Shown here in pieces: positions 30,595 through 38,320 of a DNA stretch of 64,000 nt. Numbering within the stretch: position 1 is the first letter of the stretch; each line of letters begins with the position of its first letter. The position numbers were made by a program, and so were the translations under genes. Under the pieces are notes generated by a model. That model saw only the letters and a program-made list of their open reading frames with translations. It was not told the DNA's origin and ran no database searches. This DNA is from Thermophilibacter immobilis (lineage in GTDB: Bacteria; Actinomycetota; Coriobacteriia; Coriobacteriales; Atopobiaceae), in the NCBI RefSeq assembly GCF_015277515.1, contig NZ_CP063767.1, positions 1 to 64,000 on the forward strand, in the 5' to 3' direction.

Positions 30595-31959
30595 TTGAGG
30601 TGCATGAAGTGTGGCGAGGAGCTGCCCGTGGGGGCACGGTTCTGCCCCTCGTGCGGAGCCGCCGTGGAAGAGGACGTCCCTGCGCCCAAGAAACTCGAGG
30701 AGCCACTCTCACCCCTCGAGGCGGCGGCGGTGCCCCTGGTGCCCATAGCTCCGCCTCCGCGTGCCACGCGCATCACGCCGCGCAACCCGCGCGCGTATGT
30801 TCCCCGCGCGAACCATCCCGCCTCCAAGGTGAGCTGGGGCTCTGGGTCGGATTCGCCTCGCACGGAGCCTCATGAGGACGAGGGACACGAGGAGGGATCC
30901 GCTACGTTAAAGGCGGATGAGACGGCTCCGTCGTTGTCCGCGGCGCGCTCGCCCCTTCCGCGTGGCAGCCACAGGCTCAAGCTGATTCACCCCTCGCATG
31001 GCGTCATCGTGGGCATCTGCTCCGTGGTGGGGGTGGTTCTTTTCGTGGTGCTCGTGCGGGCGTCCCTGAGCTGGTTCGGGCCGTTCTCCGGCGGCTCCAA
31101 CAACGACAGCCCCTCAATCGTGGATGAGGATACAACGGCCGTGGACGAAGGGAATGAGAATGCCTCCGCGGGCGCATCCGAAGCCGCGACCGATGACGAG
31201 GGGCCCACGATTCGTGCTGCGGTAGCCGACTACACCTGGGACGAGCTCGCCCAGATCTCCACGCTCATAGAGGCGACCTCGACCGATGCCGCCGCCCTCG
31301 AGGTTGCTGAGCGCTATCACCTCTGCACGACCGCCGGCAAGCTCGACGGGACGCAGACCAAGGAGCTCGAGCTCGCGGACGGAACCTCCGTCACCATGCG
31401 CGTGGCGGGCTTTCTCCAGGACGAGAAGGCCGACGGCTCCGGTCGCGCGGGCATCAGCTTCATTGCCTCTACCAGCGTTGCGTCTGAGCCGATGAATGCC
31501 AATGCTCAGATGACGGGTGGCTGGTCGGGCTCGACGCTGCGGACCTGGCTCTCCGACACGCTCCTGACCGAGCTCCCCGACGAGGTCACGTCCCACGCGG
31601 TCGCCGTGAAAAAGCTTACCAGCCCGGTTCCCGGCTCGGGCTCGACGATGCAGGTCGCCACTGATGACCTGCTGTGGGTTCCCTCGTACTCCGAGGTCGT
31701 GGGTGCCCTGACCTCCGGCAACAAGCGCAACGGAATCTATGAGGCGGAGGGGGAGCAGTACCAGCTCTTCTCGGACGCCAACGTGAGCTGGAGCGAGTCG
31801 AACAAGCTCCTCGCGCTCGGAGACGACGCCTACTGGTGGCTGCGCAGCCCCGACCCGTCCAATGGCTCCTGGTTCATGTGCGTGACCCCGGACGGGCTGC
31901 CCACCTACGGTCACAAGCCTGCCACGAAAAACGCAGTGCTCATCGGATTTAGCTTCTAG
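30595..31959 (+). CDS. zinc-ribbon protein with DUF6273-like exported domain
   Basis: About 454 aa. A zinc ribbon (C3, C6, C17, C20) opens the protein, then a Pro/Arg/Glu-rich linker, one transmembrane helix (137-158), an acidic Ser/Asp stretch, and a C-terminal domain containing the YWWLRSPDPSNGSWFMCV segment typical of DUF6273. The TTG at 30595 is chosen because AAGGAGG precedes it by five bases and it sits directly before the zinc ribbon; a GTG 16 codons earlier is in frame. Function unknown; zinc-ribbon to exported-domain architecture suggests an envelope role. Confidence 0.7.
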   Translation: MRCMKCGEELPVGARFCPSCGAAVEEDVPAPKKLEEPLSPLEAAAVPLVPIAPPPRATRITPRNPRAYVPRANHPASKVSWGSGSDSPRTEPHEDEGHEEGSATLKADETAPSLSAARSPLPRGSHRLKLIHPSHGVIVGICSVVGVVLFVVLVRASLSWFGPFSGGSNNDSPSIVDEDTTAVDEGNENASAGASEAATDDEGPTIRAAVADYTWDELAQISTLIEATSTDAAALEVAERYHLCTTAGKLDGTQTKELELADGTSVTMRVAGFLQDEKADGSGRAGISFIASTSVASEPMNANAQMTGGWSGSTLRTWLSDTLLTELPDEVTSHAVAVKKLTSPVPGSGSTMQVATDDLLWVPSYSEVVGALTSGNKRNGIYEAEGEQYQLFSDANVSWSESNKLLALGDDAYWWLRSPDPSNGSWFMCVTPDGLPTYGHKPATKNAVLIGFSF

Positions 31960-31962
31960 ACG

Positions 31963-32009
31963 GCGAGAGGCCGGGATCGGCCTGGCTCCTGCCGACCTCG
32001 GCCTCTCGC
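31963..32009. terminator. long hairpin between convergent genes
   Basis: Perfect 11-bp outer stem (31963-31973 with 31999-32009), with further imperfect pairing inside. Lies between the zinc-ribbon gene (+) and the kinase gene (minus), fitting a bidirectional terminator. Confidence 0.7.
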
Positions 32010-32019
32010 TCCCGTGCCT

Positions 32020-32901
32020 TTAGGCCAGAAGCGCGGTGACGTCTCCCAGGACGCTCTCGAAGCTCACGCCGCGCACCTCGTAGTCGGGCTGGTCGCGCGT
32101 GATCTGCATGGCGTGGCGCACGAGGGTGCCCGCGAACTCCACGGCATCGTAGAGGCTGCGGCCTGCGTAGACGGCTCCCGTAAGGCCGGAGGCAAAGAGG
32201 TCGCCCGTGCCGTGGAGCATGTAGGGGAGCAGCTCACCGACCACCTCGGCCACGGGGCTCGCGGCCACGCCCACATAGTTGCGAATGGTCCTCTCGCCGT
32301 CGCGGACTATTCCCTTGAGGACCACCGCCTTGGCGCCCTTTTCCAGAAGTGCGTCCATGATGTGCTTTACCTGGTCTTCGTTGACGTCTTGCCCGGTGTA
32401 GGGAATTCCGGTGAGGAGGGAGGCCTCGGTGAGGTTGGGCGTGAGCACGTCGGCGCCCGCGACGAGCCCGCGCATGGCGTCGCACATCTCGTCGGTGTAG
32501 GTGGGGTACTTCTTGCCGCCGTCGCCCATCACGGGGTCGACGATGCGCAGCGCGCCGGGATACTCGCGATAGAGCCGCTGGATGATGCCGACCTGCTCGG
32601 CCGACCCAAGAAAGCCCGAGTAGATGCCGTCGAGCTCGATGTCCTCCTTCTGCCAGGCGTCGAGGTAGGCATCCAGGATGGGCGTGGTGTCATGCATGTA
32701 GAACTCGGGGAAGCGCGTGTGCGCCGAGAAGAGCGAGGTGGGTACCGGGCAGACGTCGATTCCGGCTGCCGAGAGTACCGGGATCGCCACGCCGAGTGAG
32801 CATTTTCCGTAGCCGCACAAATCGTGCACGGCCGCGACGCGGGGCAGATACGCGCCCCTTCGCTCGTAGAGGTACAGGTCTTTTGGTTCGTTCACGCTCA
32901 T
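32020..32901 (-). CDS. pdxY: pyridoxal/pyridoxamine kinase (PfkB superfamily)
   Basis: Phosphorylates B6 vitamers in salvage. The 293 aa protein has the ribokinase-fold motifs: VHDLCGYGKCS near residue 25, DPVMGDGG near 120 and the catalytic GTGD motif (HGTGDLFASGL) near 232. Its closest type is the PdxY/PdxK-like group found in Firmicutes and Actinobacteria, but hydroxymethylpyrimidine kinase is an alternative. Start ATG has a GAGAC site. Transcribed against the fork, alone. Confidence 0.8.
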   Translation of the reverse strand: MSVNEPKDLYLYERRGAYLPRVAAVHDLCGYGKCSLGVAIPVLSAAGIDVCPVPTSLFSAHTRFPEFYMHDTTPILDAYLDAWQKEDIELDGIYSGFLGSAEQVGIIQRLYREYPGALRIVDPVMGDGGKKYPTYTDEMCDAMRGLVAGADVLTPNLTEASLLTGIPYTGQDVNEDQVKHIMDALLEKGAKAVVLKGIVRDGERTIRNYVGVAASPVAEVVGELLPYMLHGTGDLFASGLTGAVYAGRSLYDAVEFAGTLVRHAMQITRDQPDYEVRGVSFESVLGDVTALLA

Positions 32902-33179
32902 GGGAGTCTCCTTGTCCGCGGACTGATGGACCAGCGTACGGTTGAACAGGATAGACCCTCTCTATGGCCGGGGCGTTACGCGGCGATGCCGCTTCCCGTG
33001 GACTTCCTGTGAACAAAGGCTCGCTCTGTTTTTTTTGAGGTCGTGACCCCCCGTGCCCTCTGTGCTGGCTACTCAATTTGAAGCGATGGTATGCGGGAAG
33101 AGACGGGAAGGCGACAGGTAAGAGATGGGGAAGCCTCCTCGTTTACCATGATGATGAGAAATCATAAAGAAGCATAGGC

Positions 33180-33377
33180 ATGATGCCGTCCGTGCATGTC
33201 AAGAAGGTCGACGTGGACATGTCCCAGAACGTGGTGGACGCGCTTGACGAACAAGCCAAGCACATGGGCGGGACCCGTCGGTCGCTCATCAAGATATGGC
33301 TCTGGGAGCCTCTGCGCGAGGAGCAGGAGCGAGACGGTCGTCTGATTTCCCCGCGTGAAGACGGTGACCGCGCGTAG
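33180..33377 (+). CDS. small ribbon-helix-helix (BrnA/CopG-like) protein
   Basis: Sixty-five residues. The pattern VHVKKVDVDMSQNVVDALDEQ then GGTRRSLIKIWL fits a ribbon-helix-helix DNA-binding domain, similar to antitoxins of the BrnA/CopG kind. No toxin gene (such as BrnT) is visible in the flanking 280 bp upstream or the 110 bp downstream, so it may be a solitary regulator. ATG 33180 or 33183 are both possible; the ribosome site is weak. Confidence 0.6.
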   Translation: MMPSVHVKKVDVDMSQNVVDALDEQAKHMGGTRRSLIKIWLWEPLREEQERDGRLISPREDGDRA

Positions 33378-33489
33378 CCTGCGCTACGGCCCGGGAGCTG
33401 CGGCAACGTCCGCAGGCTGCAGACAGGTTGCGTATACTGGGAACACGCTGAAATTATGCGCGCCGAGAAGGGCGCCGGGGAGGAGCACC

Positions 33490-33951
33490 ATGGCAGATCA
33501 GCCGCTCGTGGGAATCATCATCGGTTCGAAGTCCGACATGCCCACCATGGAGGCATGCACCAAGCAGCTCGACGAGCTGGGCGTCCCCTACGAGCTTGTG
33601 ATTGCCAGCGCGCACCGCGCTCCGGACAAGGTCCACGAGTGGGCCGCCACCGCGGCCGAGCGCGGGCTTAAGGTCATCATCGCCGCGGCCGGCAAGGCCG
33701 CGCACCTTGGCGGCGTCGTTGCGGCCTACACGCCCCTGCCGATCGTGGGCGTCCCCATGAAGACCTCTGACCTCGGCGGCATGGACTCGCTGCTCTCCAT
33801 GGTCCAGATGCCCTCGGGCGTCCCCGTGGCCTGCGTCGCCATCAACGGGGCCAAGAACGCGGCCATCTACGCGACGCAGATTCTTGGCGCCACCATGCCC
33901 GCGTATCACGAGAAGATCGTAGCCTTCAAGCGTCAGATGGCAGAGGCGTAG
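33490..33951 (+). CDS. purE: N5-carboxyaminoimidazole ribonucleotide mutase
   Basis: Class I PurE of purine synthesis, normally working with PurK. The 153 aa protein has IIIGSKSDMPTM near residues 8-19, the SAHRAPDK motif (residues 41-48) and AAGKAAHLGGV. ATG follows GGGAGGAG. A TATACT -10 is at 33433-33438, so this probably starts the purE-srtB-purF-purM-purN transcript. No purK is in the window. Confidence 0.95.
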   Translation: MADQPLVGIIIGSKSDMPTMEACTKQLDELGVPYELVIASAHRAPDKVHEWAATAAERGLKVIIAAAGKAAHLGGVVAAYTPLPIVGVPMKTSDLGGMDSLLSMVQMPSGVPVACVAINGAKNAAIYATQILGATMPAYHEKIVAFKRQMAEA

Positions 33952-33957
33952 CTACCC

Positions 33958-34926
33958 ATGGCCTCTCACTTCAAACATCCCGACAGCAACCAGTCCAACG
34001 AGAAGTCCCGCGCTGCTCAGAGCCAAGACGTGGGCTTTGTCCCCGTGGTCTCGAGCCCCTCGGGCGGACGCCGTGGACACGACCGCCTCCGTCGCGAGGA
34101 GAACTTCACGCAGACCGACCCCTATGACCTCTCCGGTCGTCGCAGCCGGGATCCCAAGAAGCGCGCTGGGCGCATCGTCTCCATCGTCCTGTTCGTGGTG
34201 GGCATCGGCCTTCTCCTCACGGCGGGGGGCCTGTGGGCCTACAACCAGTGGCAGTACCGCCAGCAGGACCAGATCAACCAGGAATTGGCCGCCTATGCCA
34301 CCGTCTCGGACGACGGCACCACGGCTCCCCAGGTTGACTGGGCGGCGCTCAAGGCCGTGAACGGCGAGGTCGTGAGCTGGGTTCAGATTCCCGGAACCGC
34401 CGTCAACTTCCCGGTCTACCAGGCCTCCGACAATGAGAAGTACCTGCACACCAATGCCGAGGGAGACTACTCGGTGGGTGGCCAGGTCTTTCTTGACTAC
34501 GAGAATACCGCTCCCGGTATGGTCGACGCGCAGACCATCGTCTACGGCCATCACCTGCGCAACGGGGCCATGTTCAAGGCCATCTCCGATATGGACAACC
34601 AGGAGATGTTTGATGGCGTCTCCACGGTCTGGTACGTGACCGAGGACGCCACCTACGAGCTCGAGCCGCTGCTGCTCTATCACACCAACGAGGACGATGC
34701 CAACGTGCGCCAGTTCGCCTTCTCCTCCGCAGACGACCTCCACGCCTACCTCACGGGGCTTCTCGGCACCTCCCTGACGAGTCGCTCCGACGCGGCGCAG
34801 GTCATCTCTACCACGACGCGCGTGCTCACGCTCTGCACCTGCAACTATGATAACGGGGACTCGGGCCGCACGCTGCTCGTCTGCGCGCTCAAGTCCGAGG
34901 CGGGAACCCCCGAGGCGACCGCATAG
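33958..34926 (+). CDS. srtB: class B sortase
   Basis: Cysteine transpeptidase that anchors exported proteins to the wall. The 322 aa protein has a 70-residue basic/disordered cytoplasmic tail, one membrane helix (72-95), and an exported sortase domain. Catalytic residues are visible: His in YGHHLRNGAMF (H198), Cys in LTLCTC (C295, matching the TLSTC of class B) and Arg R304. It lies 7 bp after purE and 18 bp before purF, inside a purine operon. No substrate protein with a sorting signal was seen nearby. Confidence 0.85.
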   Translation: MASHFKHPDSNQSNEKSRAAQSQDVGFVPVVSSPSGGRRGHDRLRREENFTQTDPYDLSGRRSRDPKKRAGRIVSIVLFVVGIGLLLTAGGLWAYNQWQYRQQDQINQELAAYATVSDDGTTAPQVDWAALKAVNGEVVSWVQIPGTAVNFPVYQASDNEKYLHTNAEGDYSVGGQVFLDYENTAPGMVDAQTIVYGHHLRNGAMFKAISDMDNQEMFDGVSTVWYVTEDATYELEPLLLYHTNEDDANVRQFAFSSADDLHAYLTGLLGTSLTSRSDAAQVISTTTRVLTLCTCNYDNGDSGRTLLVCALKSEAGTPEATA

Positions 34927-34944
34927 GCGAGAGGAACATACCCC

Positions 34945-36492
34945 TTGGCTGATTTTGTCGACCTGTCCGATCCGGCCGGCGTGGCACAGGACTCCGGCGC
35001 GCCCGAGCCCGACGATAAGCTGCACGACGAGTGCGGGGTCTTTGGCGTGTGGGCTCCGGGCAGGGACGTGGCCCGCATGACCTACTTCGCCCTGCGGGCC
35101 CTGCAGCACCGCGGCCAGGAGTCCGCGGGCATCGCCGTGGGTGACGGCAAGACCGTTCTTGTCCGCAAGGATCTCGGCCTGGTCACCCAGGTCTTCTCCG
35201 ACGCGGACCTTGCGGCCATGCCCGGACACGTGGCCTGCGGGCACTGCCGCTACGGCACGGCGGGCGCCAAGGGCTGGGAGGCCGCTCAGCCGCACCTCTC
35301 CACGATCAACAACGTCATCATCGCGCTCGCACACAATGGCACCCTCGTCAACTTCGACGACCTACGCCGCGAGCTCATCGACATGGCCATTCCCTTTCGC
35401 TCCAACACCGACTCCGAGGTTGCCGCCAAGCTCATTGGCTACTTTACGCAGCGCGGCCACCGCCTGCGCACGGGCATCGCGCACACGATGCGCATGATCG
35501 AGGGCGGCTACGCTATGGTCCTCGTGCGCGAGAACGCCCTCTACGCGTTTCGCGACCCCCACGGCATCCGCCCCCTGGTTCTGGGCCGACTTGGGGACGG
35601 GGGCTGGGTCGTGGCGAGCGAGACCTGCGCGCTCGACATCTCCGGCGCCACCTTTGTGCGCGAGATCGAGCCCGGCGAGATTATCCGCATCTCGGACGAC
35701 GGGCTGCGCTCCGAGCGCGGCTGCAGGCCCCTTACCCCGGCCAACTGCATCTTCGAGCACGTGTACTTCTCGCGGCCCGACTCCGTGAAGGACGGCAGCT
35801 CGTTCTACCTCATGCGCCACCGCATGGGCGCGCGGCTGGCCCAGGAGGCGCCCGTCGAGGCCGACCTGGTCATATCGGTGCCCGACTCGGGGACCCCGGC
35901 GGCCGAGGGCTTTGCCCAGGAGTCAGGGATTCCCTTTGGCACGGGTCTCATCAAGAACCGCTACGTGGCCCGCACGTTTATTCAGCCCACCCCGGAGCTG
36001 CGCCAGATGGGAGTGCGGCTCAAGCTCAATGCCCTGCCCGACGTCGTGCGTGGCAAGCGTCTAGTGATGGTGGATGACTCGGTCGTGCGTGGCACCACGA
36101 GCCTCCAGATCGTGCGCATGCTCAAGGAGGCCGGTGCCACCGAGGTCCATGTGCGCTCGGCTTCGCCGATGGTCACCTGGCCATGCTTCTATGGCATCGA
36201 CACGGCCAACCAGGACCAACTCATCGCTGCCAACATGGACCTCGAGCAGATTCGCAGCCGCCTGGAGGCGGACTCGGTGGCGTTTCTCTCCACCGAGGGC
36301 CTCTTCGCGTGCGTCCCGCCCAATGGGTACTGCACGGCGTGCTTCACGGGGGCCTATCCCGTCCAGATCCCTCGTTCGTTCTACGAGGAGAAGTTCCTGC
36401 CCGGCTACGAGCCCAACAACCTCGCTCCCGCTTCGAAGACCTCGCAGATGACTCTCGTGCAGGCCGAGGAGCTACTAGGACAGGAGGGATAG
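34945..36492 (+). CDS. purF: amidophosphoribosyltransferase
   Basis: First committed step of purine synthesis. The protein is 515 aa from TTG 34945. The glutaminase nucleophile is Cys30 (HDECGVFG), so the first 29 residues are probably a cleaved propeptide. The phosphoribosyltransferase part has the PRPP loop VMVDDSVVRGTT. Cys residues in TWPCFYGID and the C-terminal CVPPNGYCTACF fit the Fe-S-containing B. subtilis type. Cotranscribed with the sortase upstream. Confidence 0.95.
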   Translation: MADFVDLSDPAGVAQDSGAPEPDDKLHDECGVFGVWAPGRDVARMTYFALRALQHRGQESAGIAVGDGKTVLVRKDLGLVTQVFSDADLAAMPGHVACGHCRYGTAGAKGWEAAQPHLSTINNVIIALAHNGTLVNFDDLRRELIDMAIPFRSNTDSEVAAKLIGYFTQRGHRLRTGIAHTMRMIEGGYAMVLVRENALYAFRDPHGIRPLVLGRLGDGGWVVASETCALDISGATFVREIEPGEIIRISDDGLRSERGCRPLTPANCIFEHVYFSRPDSVKDGSSFYLMRHRMGARLAQEAPVEADLVISVPDSGTPAAEGFAQESGIPFGTGLIKNRYVARTFIQPTPELRQMGVRLKLNALPDVVRGKRLVMVDDSVVRGTTSLQIVRMLKEAGATEVHVRSASPMVTWPCFYGIDTANQDQLIAANMDLEQIRSRLEADSVAFLSTEGLFACVPPNGYCTACFTGAYPVQIPRSFYEEKFLPGYEPNNLAPASKTSQMTLVQAEELLGQEG

Positions 36493-36555
36493 GGTGACGG
36501 GCCCCCGCTCCACGGCACCATCCCTTGCGATCTAAATCACGGAGAAAGGCAGAAC

Positions 36556-37635
36556 ATGGCCAACCAGACCACGCACGTGAGCTACGCGGACGCCGGAGTC
36601 GACACCACCGAGGGGGCTCGTGCCGTCGACGCCATAAAGGCCGCCGTCGCCGCGACGAGCCGCCCCGAGGTCATCGGTGGTCTGGGCGGGTTTGGGTCGC
36701 TCTTCTCGATGAAGGCGTTCAAGGACATGGAGGACCCCGTCCTGGTCTCGGGCACTGACGGGGTGGGCACCAAGCTCGCCATCGCGCAGCTGCTCGACCG
36801 CCACGACACGGTGGGCGAGGACCTCGTGGCCATGTGCGTGGACGACGTGGTGCCCGTGGGCGCCGAGCCGCTGTTCTTCCTGGACTACGTGGCCGTGGGC
36901 AAGCTCAAGGCGCAGCAGGTGGCGCAGATCGTGGGCGGCATCGCCGAGGGCTGCCGCAAGAGCGGCTGCGCGCTCGTGGGCGGCGAGATGGCCGAGCATC
37001 CCGGGGTCATGGATCCCAGGGACTACGACCTCGCCGGCTTCGTGGTGGGCGTCGTGGACCGACCCAAGATGATCGGTCCCCACAAGGTCAAGGCCGGCGA
37101 CGTCATTCTGGGCCTGCCCAGCTCGGGCATCCACTCTAACGGCTACTCGCTCGTGCGCAAGGTCGCCATCGAGGGAAAGAGCGTGGCAGAGCTGAACGAG
37201 CCCCTGGAGGAGCTGGGTGGAGAGTCGCTCGCCGACGCCGTGCTGCGGCCGACCACGATCTACGCGGGAGGCCTCGTCCGGGCCCTGGCAGCAGGAGCTC
37301 CCCTTCACGCGATGGCCCACATCACCGGCGGCGGCGTCACCGAGAACCTCAACCGTGCCCTTCCCGCAGACGTGGACGCCGCGGTCGCGCGCGGGGGCGA
37401 TGTCGGCCCCGCCTGGGAGATGCCGCCCGTCATCCCCTACGTGGTTCGCGCTGCCGGTCTCACCCTCGACGAGGCGTACCGAACGTTCAACATGGGCGTG
37501 GGCATGAGCCTCATCTGCGACCCTGACGACGTGGACGAGGTGTGCGAGAAGCTCGTGGCCGAGGGCTTCTCGCCGTTCGAGATGGGCACGTGCACGCCCG
37601 GTTCCGGAAAGGTGGTCTATAACGATGAGCACTAA
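36556..37635 (+). CDS. purM: phosphoribosylformylglycinamidine cyclo-ligase
   Basis: AIR synthetase of purine synthesis. The 359 aa protein begins with the typical SYADAGVDTTEG and has the SGTDGVGTKL glycine-rich ATP motif and GGEMAEHPGV. The ATG follows AGAAAGG. It overlaps purN by 11 bp, implying translational coupling. Confidence 0.96.
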   Translation: MANQTTHVSYADAGVDTTEGARAVDAIKAAVAATSRPEVIGGLGGFGSLFSMKAFKDMEDPVLVSGTDGVGTKLAIAQLLDRHDTVGEDLVAMCVDDVVPVGAEPLFFLDYVAVGKLKAQQVAQIVGGIAEGCRKSGCALVGGEMAEHPGVMDPRDYDLAGFVVGVVDRPKMIGPHKVKAGDVILGLPSSGIHSNGYSLVRKVAIEGKSVAELNEPLEELGGESLADAVLRPTTIYAGGLVRALAAGAPLHAMAHITGGGVTENLNRALPADVDAAVARGGDVGPAWEMPPVIPYVVRAAGLTLDEAYRTFNMGVGMSLICDPDDVDEVCEKLVAEGFSPFEMGTCTPGSGKVVYNDEH

Positions 37636-38239
37636 GCTGGGAGTCCTCATCTCCGGCAGCGGCACCAACCTGCAGGCGATCATCGACCGCATCGCGGACG
37701 GGTCACTCGATGCCTCGATCGAGCTTGTGGTGGCCTCGCGGCCCGACGCCGCCGGGCTCAAGCGCGCGGAGGCTGCGGGGCTCCAGACGCTCACGCTCTC
37801 CAAGGAGATCTACGGCAACGTGCTCATGGCCGACGAGGTCATCGCCGCCGAGCTCGTCCGTCACGACGTCGAGTACGTCATCATGGCGGGCTACATGCGC
37901 AAGGTGCACGATCCGCTCCTGGCCACGTTTCCCAATCGCGTGGTCAACCTGCACCCGGCGCTCCTGCCGAGCTTCCCCGGCGCGCACGCCATTCAGGAGG
38001 CCTACGACCGCGGTGTCAAGGTCACGGGCGTGACCGTTCACCTTGCGAACGCCGCCTACGACGCCGGTCCCATCATCGCCCAGCGCGCGCTGACGGTCGA
38101 GGAGGGCTGGACGCTCGAGGAGCTCGAGGGACACATCCACCAGATCGAGCACGAGCTCTATCCCGAGGCCATAGGCCTTCTCTGTGCCGGACGCGTTCAC
38201 GTGCGTGAGGACGGTCGCGTGGGCGTGGGTCCCGCGTAG
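37625..38239 (+). CDS. purN: phosphoribosylglycinamide formyltransferase
   Basis: Transfers a formyl group from 10-formyl-THF to GAR. The 204 aa protein has the N-terminal LISGSGTNLQAI motif and the NLHPALLPSFPGAHA active-site region (usual HPSLLPxFxG). Overlaps the end of purM. Last gene of the purine run. Confidence 0.95.
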   Translation: MSTKLGVLISGSGTNLQAIIDRIADGSLDASIELVVASRPDAAGLKRAEAAGLQTLTLSKEIYGNVLMADEVIAAELVRHDVEYVIMAGYMRKVHDPLLATFPNRVVNLHPALLPSFPGAHAIQEAYDRGVKVTGVTVHLANAAYDAGPIIAQRALTVEEGWTLEELEGHIHQIEHELYPEAIGLLCAGRVHVREDGRVGVGPA

Positions 38240-38320
38240 CGGGCGCGCTTCTCGCCCGAGCTTGCGCGCGGCAGGCGTAGGATACAAAAACAACGCATGT
38301 ATGCAAGCGGAGGTGGTCAC

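Noticed and set aside
32902-33489. Toxin partner for the ribbon-helix-helix gene
   Set aside because: No coding frame resembling BrnT, RelE or other toxins is present on either side.
38240-38320. Mg-sensing leader upstream of mgtA
   Set aside because: The gap is only 81 bp and contains a short hairpin but no recognised switch.
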